Positions 35,101 through 43,434 of a stretch of 64,000 bases of DNA are shown one piece after another (the stretch's first letter is position 1; each line of letters begins with the position of its first letter). Origin of the DNA: Hoskinsella mucinilytica (GTDB lineage Bacteria > Bacillota_I > Bacilli_A > Erysipelotrichales > Erysipelotrichaceae). The notes under the pieces are model-generated. The model saw nothing but the letters and a program-made list of their open reading frames with translations, was not told the DNA's origin and did not search any database. The translations under genes were made by a program, and so were the position numbers. The stretch is from NCBI RefSeq assembly GCF_045223415.1, contig NZ_JBEQZJ010000007.1, positions 33,548 to 97,547 of the forward strand, given 5' to 3'.

Positions 35101-35830
35101 CATTGCCCCTGCTCCTACTTATACCTTAACAAAAGATGTTACTGAATTAACAGGAGCTAAGGTCACATTGTCTGAAACTACAGGAATCGAATCTGATGGC
35201 AGTGTTACGGTTGATGTTAGTCCGGATACAGGAAAGAAATTCAATACTGCGCCAGATGTTAGCGTCACAGGAGCACAAATTGATCAGGTCATTACGATGC
35301 CAAATGGAGATTATCGATATATTTTAAAGAATTTTACAGCAAATGCAACAGTGAAAGTTGTTGGTGAAGCAAAAAGTGAGGATCCTTTAGAAGAATATCA
35401 AATCACAGTAGAAACTAATGGCAATGGAACGGCAAGTGCTAATGTAAATAAATCTGAAGCCGGCAAAGTAATTACGTTATTCAAGGAAGCAAAACCGGGC
35501 TATCGATTTGTAAAATGGGAAGTTGTAAATGGAACAATTACCATTAAAAACGATAAATTTACGATGCCAAAAGGCAATGTTTCTATCAAGGCAATCTTTG
35601 AAAAGATTCCGGGACCGGATGATCCAGAAACACCAACTGATGATTCCGATAAATCAAATGATGGAAATCAGAATGGATCAGGATCCAATCAAACTTCTAA
35701 AGATAAAAATAATTCTGCTATCAAAGATACAGGAGCATCATCAAGCAATACTACAACATCTATGATGGTGTTAATAGCTTTGGCAGGACTTTGTGTTTTA
35801 GAAAAGAAAAGAAGAGTTTCAGATAAATAG
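32156..35830 (+). CDS. BIG2-repeat surface protein
   Basis: The 1224-residue product has a long basic signal peptide, an N-terminal beta domain (about residues 45-245), eight tandem bacterial Ig-like (BIG2-type) repeats of 90-100 residues (about 246-988; the last four nearly identical, each with TWSVKDAGTTGA-like and TATIxGGG motifs), a spacer domain, and an InlB-type repeat (ETNGNGTASANV to VSIKAIFEK) shared with the protein at 30360. It ends with IKDTGASS, a hydrophobic helix and EKKRR. Ig stacks of this kind usually project adhesive tips from the wall. ATG 32156 is preferred over GTG 32153 because AAGAAGG is nine bases upstream. Confidence 0.88.
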   Translation: MKKKQKILPKINKLLKVSLASVLAFSLAYTSGIISIKASEYNLEKGKTYDNGEHGICDELGNRESDGYVYNYRVKESKGLPPGITPQVGQGFGVNYPNVYKTCYVGSPEKSGIYKSEITYYYETYQDEPRKLLSTVEDTREVTLLIEPYVTGFSLKGTNSLTNGNTSKYTIEDITWKGNKDESDPITEKWEVTHKNSSGTVIDQNGNLTIGQDETKEYVTVEASLINGGVIIDTKKMDVKTGNIIKNVTGISDVISYAYNGRSVTLNATVTPSDAVKTNITWSLSPGYDAVAELNGNVLTPKNQNSIVKVTATIPGGGVDEVDYIQEFEVKTYPNYSDPFKAVTDITANVPTEVEAKDWIMLNEFNPEISPSDASQQEITWSILDAGTTETIFNDDPRQTYFQPKKEGTLIIRATVNGGADPYKSYTKDFTIKVNPAFVKAKSVVDLPYKAFTGVDLELTGTVKPDDATYKDITAWTITDAGNTGATLDGNILKTTAPGVVNLKATVKNGQAVGLDMWEQFSVKVIDYVPVDSATLNTTTIEAGKDRKYLDCSVKPKDAASYPMEWSVLDDGGTGAEIVDNYYMKATSPGTVTVKLIIKQGTSLTEDYEKTFTLTVTGDHKPVTDITDVPTSGVAETDLALTGKVTPVGAPSKITWSVKDAGTTGATIDGSTLKTTAGGTVVVTATIVGGGQTDKDDYTKDFTINIAAVHHKVTNITGVPTSGTADNKLELTGTVEPTNATNKNIVWSIKSAGSTGAVLNGKNLMTTAAGTVTVTATIAGGGETADEDYTQNFDITIAANPNPYKAVTDITGVSTSGTATIDMTLSGTIAPTDATNQNITWSVKDAGTTGATIDGNTLKTTAKGTVVVTATVEGGGTTSTQDYTKDFTITIKENHKSVTGITGISTSGTAKQTILLNATITPSDASKTNIVWTIKNAGTTGASIVNGNQLKTTGAGTVVVTATIPGGGETSDDDYTKDFTITIAPAPTYTLTKDVTELTGAKVTLSETTGIESDGSVTVDVSPDTGKKFNTAPDVSVTGAQIDQVITMPNGDYRYILKNFTANATVKVVGEAKSEDPLEEYQITVETNGNGTASANVNKSEAGKVITLFKEAKPGYRFVKWEVVNGTITIKNDKFTMPKGNVSIKAIFEKIPGPDDPETPTDDSDKSNDGNQNGSGSNQTSKDKNNSAIKDTGASSSNTTTSMMVLIALAGLCVLEKKRRVSDK
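34016..35118 (+). repeat. Four near-identical tandem repeats of about 276 bp
   Basis: Units begin at 34016, 34289, 34568 and 34841, giving periods of 273, 279 and 273 bp, each encoding one Ig-like domain of 91-93 residues. Older, more diverged units extend the array upstream to about 32890. The similarity gradient suggests recent duplication at the 3' end and possible repeat-number variation. Confidence 0.85.
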
Positions 35831-35845
35831 TATTCATGAATCTAT

Positions 35846-35873
35846 CTAAAGCAGTGGTGATACACTGCTTTAG
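35846..35873 (+). other. Intercistronic hairpin without a T-run
   Basis: CTAAAGCAGTG (35846-35856), GTGATA, CACTGCTTTAG (35863-35873) is a perfect 11-bp hairpin between two surface-protein genes. It lacks a T-run, and the next gene begins 25 bases later, so it may be a processing or stability element that lets some transcription continue. Confidence 0.75.
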
Positions 35874-35897
35874 GTGCTTATGAAAGGAGAAAAAAGC

Positions 35898-38657
35898 ATG
35901 GTGAAAAATATTATTAAGAAAGTAAGCTCAGTGTTTATGGCATTGTTGTTAATGGTTACTATGATGCCATCAATCAAAGCAAATGGATCCACATATGAGA
36001 TTACAGATATCCAGGTCGGAGAGATCTTTTACAGTGGAGATACCATCGAAAATCATACAGAAAATATGGTTATGTTAGATTGGCAGGGTGTTTCGGATAT
36101 CACAGAATCAGAAATTATGTCTTATGGTTCTTTGACAATGCCAAATAATTATGAAGAATATACCTTAGTAAATATTAATACTGATATTCCATATTCTCCA
36201 GTATATACGTTTGCACCTACTTTAAAACCTAGTGCATCAGCTGATACCGTTATTTTGATCGGAACAGTTGGGACAGCAGTGGATCATGATTTTAAAATCA
36301 AATTAAGTGCTGATAAATTAAACGAGTCATTGGCAGTAGGAACAGAACTGGAAACCATTACTCTTCCAGATGGGTTAAAAGCAACATATAAGGGTATCAG
36401 TGATTTAACTTATCAAAACATTATTGTGAATATATCAGGAACACCAACACAAGAAGCCACTGGATCCATGGATATTAGCATTCCAGGATCTTGGGTGGAA
36501 AGTGGTAGTACATTAAAAGTTAATTGTGTAGCAAGTTATCTGATCAAACAACCTGTACCAGCTGCATCTATGGAAGCAGTATCCATAGAAGGAAAAAAAG
36601 GGGAAGCGATAGAAGAAAAAGTGTGGATCACACTTGTAAATGATAAAGTTGCTTCTAATCCAAATTTGAATGTAGAAGCACTTACTAATTTACCAAATGG
36701 ATTAAAGGCAAGCTATATGGGTAATATGAGTGATACTTCTTTAACGATAAAAATATCAGGAACACCGGAAGCATCAGGGGAAGGTGTTTTGGACATGACG
36801 ATTCCCGGTGAATGGCTAGAAAGTGGAAAAGATCTTGTCGTAACAAAGAATAGCGAAACGAAATTTAAAATCACAGAGCGTACTGCGACAATTGAAAATG
36901 TAGAAATAGAAGGAACGGTAGGCACAGCAATCGATAAGGATATCAAAATCAGCTTAAAGGATGACCAATTAAATCAAAGTTTGGCAATCGGTACAGCATT
37001 AGGGACTGCCAATCTTCCTGATGGATTAAGTGTGACGTATAAGGGTATCAGTGATTTAACTTATCAAAATATTATCGTCAATGTGTCAGGTACACCAACA
37101 GAAGTATCCAATGGAACAATAGATTTTACCATTCCAGGTTCTTGGTTAATCAGTGGTGAAGATTTGAAAGTACAGGCAAATAATGCAACCTATAACATTA
37201 AACAACCGGCACCATCTGCGACAGTAGATTCAGCTTTGATTCTAGGTAATAAAGATGTAGATTTAAATACCTATGTTTTGGTCACACTTGTTAATGATAA
37301 AGTTGCTTCTAATCCGGATATAACAAAGAATCCACTAACCAATTTGCCAAGTGGAGTAAAGGCAAGTTTTCAAGGAAGTACAAGTGATACCTCATTGACA
37401 ATTCAAATCAAAGGAGCTCCAACCGTAACCGCAGAAGGTGTCTTGGAAATGACGATTCCCGGTGAATGGCTGGAAAGTGGAAAAGATCTGGTTGTTACGA
37501 AGAATGATGATACAAAATTTAAGATTACAGAACGTAGTGCATCTACGAAGCCTGTCACCATTCAAGGAAATGTAGGAACAGCAGTTGATCAAGATATTAA
37601 AATTAACATAAAAGAAGATAAATTATTGCAATCACTTAATGTAGGAGCAGTATTGGAGGATATTAATCTTCCTGATGGTTTAACTGCTACATATAAGGGA
37701 ATCAGTGATATGACTTATCAAAACATAATCGTTAATGTTTCAGGAACACCAACACAAGTAGGTAATGGGGCATTGGAAATTACTTTATCAGGATCTTGGT
37801 TGGAAAGTGGAAAAGATTTGAAAGTAAAGACAGTAGATTCATCTTATGTTATCTTACAAAGTGTACCAACAGCAAGTATGGAAGCTAAGGTAATCAATGG
37901 TGTCGTAGGTGAAGCAATGGAAGAACAAATCAAGATTACAATTGCCAACGATAAAGTATCTTCCAACGTAGATGTCACAAAGAAAGCAACGACGAATTTA
38001 CCGAATGGTCTACAAATGAGTTATTTAGGTAATATGACGGATACATCTTTAACTTTAAAAATTTCAGGAACACCACTGGAAACCGGAAAGGGCAATTTAG
38101 AAGTTACCATACCTGGCGAGTGGTTAGAAAGTGGAAAAGATTTAAAAGTCACCGTTAGCCCAAGTACAGTATTTGCAATTGAAAAAATAACTGTATTCCA
38201 AGGTAATGATGCAACATATGTAGAAGGAAAGAGTAAACATTTGGTCTTTCAATGTAATGGTAAATTAGAAAATCTAATTGGTGTATATGTAGATGGAAAA
38301 GCAGTAGATAAGAATATGTATGAGGTTGCATCAGGAAGTACCATTCTGACATTAAAAGATGAGTTTATGAAGAAACTTTCGAATGGAGAACATACGTTAA
38401 GATTGACATATAAAAATGATATTGAGATAAAAACCAATTTTAAAGTGATTCGCTCTGAAGATGATGAAGATAAAGACGATGTAAATGAGAATGATAATAA
38501 TAACAATGACAAAGACAACAACAAAGACAAGGATCAATCCAATGATGAGGTGATCAAAGGTGCGGGAGTACAACCATTTGGTATTTCAAGTTCTATGATG
38601 GTAGTGGCAATTGCCGCAGGTTTCCTGATTTTAAAGAAAAAAGAACAGAAAAGATAA
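35898..38657 (+). CDS. Surface protein with six alternating A/B modules
   Basis: The 919-residue protein has a signal peptide (to SIKANG), an N-terminal module opening YEITDIQVGEIFYSGDT related to that of the protein at 30360, then six modules alternating in two types. Type A has GTVGTAVD, LPDGLKATYKGISDLTYQN and GSWxxSG; type B has TLVNDKVASNP, MSDTSLTIKISGTP and GEWLESGKDLVVT. The C-terminal module LVFQCNGKLENLIGVYVD is shared with the 30360 protein. An Asp/Asn/Lys-rich linker leads to VIKGAGVQ, a hydrophobic helix and KKKEQKR. AAAGGAG supports ATG 35898. I do not recognise the A/B module as a named family. Confidence 0.85.
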   Translation: MVKNIIKKVSSVFMALLLMVTMMPSIKANGSTYEITDIQVGEIFYSGDTIENHTENMVMLDWQGVSDITESEIMSYGSLTMPNNYEEYTLVNINTDIPYSPVYTFAPTLKPSASADTVILIGTVGTAVDHDFKIKLSADKLNESLAVGTELETITLPDGLKATYKGISDLTYQNIIVNISGTPTQEATGSMDISIPGSWVESGSTLKVNCVASYLIKQPVPAASMEAVSIEGKKGEAIEEKVWITLVNDKVASNPNLNVEALTNLPNGLKASYMGNMSDTSLTIKISGTPEASGEGVLDMTIPGEWLESGKDLVVTKNSETKFKITERTATIENVEIEGTVGTAIDKDIKISLKDDQLNQSLAIGTALGTANLPDGLSVTYKGISDLTYQNIIVNVSGTPTEVSNGTIDFTIPGSWLISGEDLKVQANNATYNIKQPAPSATVDSALILGNKDVDLNTYVLVTLVNDKVASNPDITKNPLTNLPSGVKASFQGSTSDTSLTIQIKGAPTVTAEGVLEMTIPGEWLESGKDLVVTKNDDTKFKITERSASTKPVTIQGNVGTAVDQDIKINIKEDKLLQSLNVGAVLEDINLPDGLTATYKGISDMTYQNIIVNVSGTPTQVGNGALEITLSGSWLESGKDLKVKTVDSSYVILQSVPTASMEAKVINGVVGEAMEEQIKITIANDKVSSNVDVTKKATTNLPNGLQMSYLGNMTDTSLTLKISGTPLETGKGNLEVTIPGEWLESGKDLKVTVSPSTVFAIEKITVFQGNDATYVEGKSKHLVFQCNGKLENLIGVYVDGKAVDKNMYEVASGSTILTLKDEFMKKLSNGEHTLRLTYKNDIEIKTNFKVIRSEDDEDKDDVNENDNNNNDKDNNKDKDQSNDEVIKGAGVQPFGISSSMMVVAIAAGFLILKKKEQKR
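36245..38170 (+). repeat. Three A-B supermodules of about 650 bp
   Basis: Equivalent GTVGTA-type codons lie at 36261, 36912 and 37566, so the two-domain unit repeats with periods of 651 and 654 bp. This shows that the A-B pair, not the single domain, was duplicated. Confidence 0.82.
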
Positions 38658-38662
38658 TATAG

Positions 38663-38698
38663 AAAAAATCCCATGAGTTTGTTTGTGGGATTTTTTTT
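38663..38698 (+). terminator. Intrinsic terminator
   Basis: AAAAAATCCCA (38663-38673) pairs with TGGGATTTTTT (38686-38696) and T residues follow. It closes the surface-protein cluster. Confidence 0.93.
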
Positions 38699-38826
38699 GT
38701 TGTTGTTTTGTTGTGTGTATGAAGCTATGATAAAACAAGCAACTGGAAAAAATTGTAAAATATGTCAGAAAATATAAAAGGAAAGTGTTTGATGTTACAA
38801 TAATAATAAGAAATGAGGGGTATTAG

Positions 38827-40107
38827 ATGATACGTTATATCAATATATCATTAGAGATTTTCGGTGCTTTATTGTCTATTGTTATTATGTGCTCCATGTT
38901 AATAGGAGATCAAAAGAAAGATAAGTGTCATCAAATGTTTATCTATATTTTGATTTGTAATGCTGCATTATTGTTATCTGATGCCGCAGCTTATGGGTTT
39001 AAAGGTAATACAGATTGGTTCTATGTGATCATTGTATATGTCGCCAATTTTTTGGTGTTTACGTTGGGTTATGTTTTGATGGTACTATATTCTTATTATT
39101 TATATTGGTTTATCAAACAAAGAACCAAAATAAAAAAGAATGTTCTTTATTTGATAGATGTCATTGTTGTTATTTCTATTTTATTGGCAGTGATTTCACA
39201 ATGGAATCATATGTATTATTATATAGATGAATTTAATATGTATCATAGAGCAAACTGGTTTTGGCTTTCTCAGGTATTGGCCATTTCATGTATGTTGATC
39301 AATGCAGGACTTCTATTTGCTTATCGAAAATGTCTAAGTCATTTGGAGTTGTTATGTTTATCTTCACAAATCGTTTTGCCAATCGTGGCAATGTGCATTC
39401 AGATAAGTATCTATGGAATCGCACTTTTGTATATCGCAACCACCATATCTACACTGATCGTGTATTTATATATTCAAAGTCAAGCGGCGAAACAGATGAA
39501 GGAGAAAGAACTGGAGTTGTTGCATTCTCGTGTTTCGATCATGCTTTCAATGATACAGCCACATTTTCTTTATAATTCTTTAACGGCAATCGGAAGGCTT
39601 TGTGATATTGATCCTCAAAAAGCAAAAATCGGAGTACAACAAATCGCACATTATTTAAGGGAAAATTTAAATTCTGTGACAAATGAAAGTGACATTCCTT
39701 TTGAACAAGAGTTACATCATATTGAAATTTATTTATCGCTTGAAAAGATGCGTTATGGGGAGTTGTTACAGGTACGATATGATATACAATATCGTGATTT
39801 TTATTTACCACCATTGTTACTACAGCCACTAGTTGAAAATGCAGTGAATCATGGCATTGCGAAAAAAGTGGAGGGTGGAACAGTTACCATCAGTTCGAAG
39901 AAAATAAATGATATGATCATTTTAGAAGTGATGGATGATGGAATCGGTTTTGATGTAAAGCAGATGGAGAAGTTAGATCAAAGTCATATTGGACTTAGAA
40001 ATGTAAAAAATAGGTGTGAAATGATATGTGGTGGAAGCATGAAAGTAGAAAGTGAAATCGGAAAAGGATCTAGTGTGATGTTGTTTCTACCTGAAAAAGA
40101 TGAATAG
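38827..40107 (+). CDS. LytS/YesM-type sensor histidine kinase
   Basis: The 426-residue kinase has seven N-terminal membrane helices (about residues 8-225) with no large extracellular loop, then a His_kinase domain with phospho-acceptor His246 in MIQPHFLYNSL and a GHKL ATPase with LVENAVNHGI and VMDDGIGFD. Such kinases sense membrane or small-molecule signals. AATGAGGGG precedes ATG 38827. The response-regulator gene follows after 92 bases, and the pair lies directly behind the surface-protein cluster, whose genes are possible targets (inference from position only). Confidence 0.93.
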   Translation: MIRYINISLEIFGALLSIVIMCSMLIGDQKKDKCHQMFIYILICNAALLLSDAAAYGFKGNTDWFYVIIVYVANFLVFTLGYVLMVLYSYYLYWFIKQRTKIKKNVLYLIDVIVVISILLAVISQWNHMYYYIDEFNMYHRANWFWLSQVLAISCMLINAGLLFAYRKCLSHLELLCLSSQIVLPIVAMCIQISIYGIALLYIATTISTLIVYLYIQSQAAKQMKEKELELLHSRVSIMLSMIQPHFLYNSLTAIGRLCDIDPQKAKIGVQQIAHYLRENLNSVTNESDIPFEQELHHIEIYLSLEKMRYGELLQVRYDIQYRDFYLPPLLLQPLVENAVNHGIAKKVEGGTVTISSKKINDMIILEVMDDGIGFDVKQMEKLDQSHIGLRNVKNRCEMICGGSMKVESEIGKGSSVMLFLPEKDE

Positions 40108-40199
40108 AGAATTCATACAGCAAGCAATTTGTTGTTAGTTTGTTATGGTTTATCATGGATAATGAATGCATTATATAGACAAAGTGAAGGGTGATTGCT

Positions 40200-41012
40200 G
40201 TGATATTTGTAGTAATGGATAATGAGAGATTAGCAATGGAGGATTTGATGACAACGATACGAAACATGGATGACACCATTCAAGTTTATGGTTTTTGTTT
40301 GGCAGCAGAGGTTATCGCATTTGCTAAGGAACATAATATTGATGTCGCTTTTTTGGATATCGAAATGCCGGATATCAACGGTTTACAAATCGCAAAGTAT
40401 CTAAAAGAAATCAATCCTCATACAAACCTTATCTTTGTGACAGCGTATGCTCGTTATGCTTTAGAGGCTTTTTCGCTTTATGCAAGTGGATATTTGTTAA
40501 AGCCTGTGTCAGCGAAGATGATTCAAGAAGCGTTACATCATCTTCGCTATCCATTGGAAGCGCAAAATAAACAACGTGTTAAGGTACAGACATTTGGCAA
40601 TTTTGAAGTATTTGTAGATGGTCATCCACTTCATTTTTCACGTAGTAAATCAAAGGAAATATTGGCATATTTAGTACATAAAAAGGGTAGCGGATGTACC
40701 CTTAGAGAGTTGTTTGCGGTATTATTTGAAGATAAACAATATACCATATCCATACAAAATCAAATGCAGACATATATCTCTTCCATGATGAAGACATTAA
40801 AAGAGGCAGGCATTGAGGATATCATTGTCAAAAAATTCAATCATTTTTCTGTGGATATCACCAAAATCGATTGTGATTTTTATAAGTTTATGGATTGGGA
40901 TGTCGATGCTATCAATTCTTATACCGGAGAATATATGGCAAATTATAGTTGGGGAGAATTTACTGTAGGTTATTTGGAACAGAAATTAAAAATGATGACA
41001 AAGGTGAAATAA
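40200..41012 (+). CDS. Response regulator with SARP-like output domain
   Basis: The 270-residue protein has a receiver domain with phospho-acceptor Asp53 (VAFLDIEMPDING) and the Lys of LLKPVSA, then an OmpR-like winged helix (VKVQTFGNFEVFVDGHPLHF with SRSKSKEILAYLVHKKG) and a BTAD-like helical tail, the SARP layout. LytS-type kinases usually pair with LytTR or AraC outputs, so the SARP output is less common. GTG 40200 follows GAAGGG by eight bases; GTG 40191 is too close. It ends at a strong terminator. Confidence 0.9.
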   Translation: MIFVVMDNERLAMEDLMTTIRNMDDTIQVYGFCLAAEVIAFAKEHNIDVAFLDIEMPDINGLQIAKYLKEINPHTNLIFVTAYARYALEAFSLYASGYLLKPVSAKMIQEALHHLRYPLEAQNKQRVKVQTFGNFEVFVDGHPLHFSRSKSKEILAYLVHKKGSGCTLRELFAVLFEDKQYTISIQNQMQTYISSMMKTLKEAGIEDIIVKKFNHFSVDITKIDCDFYKFMDWDVDAINSYTGEYMANYSWGEFTVGYLEQKLKMMTKVK

Positions 41013-41013
41013 G

Positions 41014-41047
41014 AAAAACTGAAGACCATGGAGTACTTCAGTTTTTT
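41014..41047. terminator. Bidirectional intrinsic terminator
   Basis: AAAAACTGAAG (41014-41024) pairs with CTTCAGTTTTT (41036-41046). It lies between convergent genes. Confidence 0.93.
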
Positions 41048-41051
41048 GGTA

Positions 41052-42545
41052 TTAGTCTAATGCATATAATTTACGATACTTACTTGTAAGATAATCAATA
41101 TAATAACTTGGATCGAATGGAATTCCTGTAGCATGAAGTAAGATATCATCAGCCTTTTGATAGGCACCAAAACGATGAACATGCTCTTGTAGCCAAGCAG
41201 CGATTTCTTCAAAGTGATTCTTTTTCAAACAATCAGCTACATCTATTTGTTTCGACATTGCATCATAAAATTGAGCAGCGTATGCACTACCTAATGCATA
41301 GGTTGGAAAGTATCCAAAGTTTCCGGCACCCCAATGCATATCCTGTAGAATGCCCTCACTTGCGTTATCAGGACGTATTCCTAAGTATTCTTCATATTTA
41401 TCATTCCACATCGTTTCTAATTCGTCTAGATTCGCATGTCCATTGAATAATTCTTTCTCTAGTTCATAACGAATCAAGATGTGTAGAGGATAGGTCAATT
41501 CATCGGCTTCTGTACGAATCAAGGAAGGTTTAGAAACATTGATCATTTCCATAAAGGCATCTAAGCTGACATCTTTTAATTGTTCAGGGAAATAGCTTTG
41601 TAAAATAGGAAATTGTACTTCCCATAATGCACGATGTCTTCCGATATGGTTTTCCATGAAACGTGATTGACTTTCATGCATGGCATAGCCGATTTGATCC
41701 TTTAATGCAGTTTGATCGTAAGTCGGATCGACTTGTAGAGAATATAAGGCATGTCCATATTCATGAATGGTTGAGAAGATACCGGACATCAACATATGTT
41801 CATAATAATGGGTAGTGATCCTGGCTTCATTATCACTGAAAAAATCAGTGAAAGGATGTTCGGTTAAGCCTAAGATACACTTATCATGATCCATTTTTAA
41901 ATAGTCTAATAATTGTGCATTGAATGCTGCTTGTTTTTCCACATCATAGCTTTGAAATAGGATGGAATCATCTATATGCTTTCCTCTTTCCTGTATTTCT
42001 TTGATCAATGGCACCAAGGATTCTTTGATTGCTTTGAAGAAAGCATCATACGTTTCCACATTCATTCCATCTTCATAACTGTCTAACAAATAATCATAAT
42101 CCGATGTTTTATCTTTGAGATAGCTTAAGACTTCTTTTTGTTTTTGAATGATTGCTTTTAGGTGTGGTTCAAAGATGTCGTATTGATTTTGTTGCTTTGC
42201 TTCATACCAAGCAGTTTCACTGTCGTTTTGAATTTGGCGCATAGCGATATACACCTCTTTTGGTAAGACACGATTCAGTTGCATACCTTTTAGAAACAAC
42301 TGTAATTCACGTTGTTCTTGGGGATCATCACTTTGCTTAGCAAGTGCTTCGATTTGTTTTAGCGCATCAGGATCTGTGGCCATACGAAAAGCTTCACCAC
42401 TTAGGATCGCCATCGCTTTGTTGCGTTTTGGCATACCTTTTTTTGGCGCAATCGTATGTAAATCATAATACATCGTATTCAATGCCATCGCATAGGCAGC
42501 TTGCTTTTCTTTGTAATCTTTAAAAAATGCTCTTAATTCATTCAT
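41052..42545 (-). CDS. M32 carboxypeptidase (carboxypeptidase Taq)
   Basis: The 497-residue cytoplasmic metallopeptidase removes C-terminal residues from peptides. The zinc site is HEYGH at residues 261-265, and HESQSR at 290-295 supplies the next family motif with the third ligand nearby. The length and the N-terminal helical cap are normal for M32. On the minus strand AGAGGTGA precedes the start. It is monocistronic, divergent from the TPP riboswitch operon. Confidence 0.95.
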   Translation of the reverse strand: MNELRAFFKDYKEKQAAYAMALNTMYYDLHTIAPKKGMPKRNKAMAILSGEAFRMATDPDALKQIEALAKQSDDPQEQRELQLFLKGMQLNRVLPKEVYIAMRQIQNDSETAWYEAKQQNQYDIFEPHLKAIIQKQKEVLSYLKDKTSDYDYLLDSYEDGMNVETYDAFFKAIKESLVPLIKEIQERGKHIDDSILFQSYDVEKQAAFNAQLLDYLKMDHDKCILGLTEHPFTDFFSDNEARITTHYYEHMLMSGIFSTIHEYGHALYSLQVDPTYDQTALKDQIGYAMHESQSRFMENHIGRHRALWEVQFPILQSYFPEQLKDVSLDAFMEMINVSKPSLIRTEADELTYPLHILIRYELEKELFNGHANLDELETMWNDKYEEYLGIRPDNASEGILQDMHWGAGNFGYFPTYALGSAYAAQFYDAMSKQIDVADCLKKNHFEEIAAWLQEHVHRFGAYQKADDILLHATGIPFDPSYYIDYLTSKYRKLYALD

Positions 42546-42634
42546 ATTGTATTCACCTCTAGTTGTTATTGTATCATACCTTTCGGAATTTTACTTTCCT
42601 AATCCATCGATTTATGGTATGATACCTATGAAAA

Positions 42635-42714
42635 AAGGGAGCTTGCTTGACAGGCTGAGAGGAAGTTGAATGACTTCGACCGTACCTGATTTGGATAATG
42701 CCAACGTAGGGAAC
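42635..42714 (+). promoter_or_regulatory. TPP riboswitch (THI element)
   Basis: The aptamer is recognised by GGGAGC, GCTGAGAGG, the GACCGTACCTGATTTGGATA box and AATGCCAACGTAGGGAA. It is followed by a terminator-like hairpin and then a HAD gene and thiD, so thiamine diphosphate should turn the operon off. Confidence 0.95.
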
Positions 42715-42725
42715 TGATTGCTGAT

Positions 42726-42760
42726 GAAGGAATTTGCCCATGTTGGTAGATTCCTTTTCT
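42726..42760 (+). terminator. Riboswitch-linked terminator
   Basis: AAGGAAT (42727-42733) pairs with ATTCCTT (42750-42756) followed by TTCTT. It lies between the TPP aptamer and the first ribosome binding site, the right place for attenuation. The stem is short and the T-run impure. Confidence 0.6.
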
Positions 42761-42780
42761 TATATCAGAAGGGAGCAGTT

Positions 42781-43434
42781 ATGGATGATATCACTTGTAT
42801 CTTTGATTTAGATGGAACTTTACTTGATAGTATGCATGTGTGGGATAATTTTGCTGTTCAATATTTAAAAGGAAAAGGAATTTATACCAATCAGGCATTG
42901 GATCAATTGTTTGAAGCTATGCGCATGGAAGAGGCAATCGACTATTTACATACGCATTATTTGCCAACACTTACGAAGGAAACGATTTCTAGAGAGGTTT
43001 ATGAGCTGTTATGTGATTGTTATAGATCCATGCGCTTAAAACCGGGGGTAAAGGAATGTGTGACATCTTTACACCAAAAGGGGATTCGCATGGGAGTGTT
43101 GAGTGCCAATCATGTTGCAGTATGTGAGGCAGCTTTGAAGAAGCATGGATTGTTAGAATTTTTTTCTTTTATTGTGAGTTGTGAACAGCTGCATTTATCG
43201 AAAGAAGATCCTACATGTTTTCTTCAAGCTTGCGAGATGATGAAGATGAAAAAAGAACATACTTTGATCATTGAGGATGCATTACATGCCATACAAGGAG
43301 CGAAGAAAGCGGGATTTTATGTTGTGGCGGTGAAGGAACGCTCACAGAACAAGGATGAAAAGGAAATCAAACAATGTGCAGATACTTATATCGAGGATAT
43401 GAGAGAATTGGAGGAAATGATATGCAAAAGGTAG
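42781..43434 (+). CDS. HAD-family phosphatase in the thiamine operon
   Basis: The 217-residue protein is a haloacid-dehalogenase hydrolase of the beta-phosphoglucomutase/phosphatase branch: DLDGT with Asp9 and Asp11 (motif I), LSAN (motif II), SKEDP (motif III Lys) and IIEDALHAIQGAKKAG (motif IV), with a helical cap at about residues 16-85. GAAGGGAG supports ATG 42781; a longer frame from 42718 runs through the terminator. TPP-riboswitch control and 13-base overlap with thiD suggest a phosphatase acting on thiamine phosphate, HMP phosphate or a related intermediate, which is inference. Confidence 0.88.
   Translation: MDDITCIFDLDGTLLDSMHVWDNFAVQYLKGKGIYTNQALDQLFEAMRMEEAIDYLHTHYLPTLTKETISREVYELLCDCYRSMRLKPGVKECVTSLHQKGIRMGVLSANHVAVCEAALKKHGLLEFFSFIVSCEQLHLSKEDPTCFLQACEMMKMKKEHTLIIEDALHAIQGAKKAGFYVVAVKERSQNKDEKEIKQCADTYIEDMRELEEMICKR

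Noticed and set aside
32890..35118. CRISPR-like array because of regular repeats
   Set aside because: The units are about 276 bp, fully coding and encode Ig-like domains; there are no short palindromic repeats or unique spacers.
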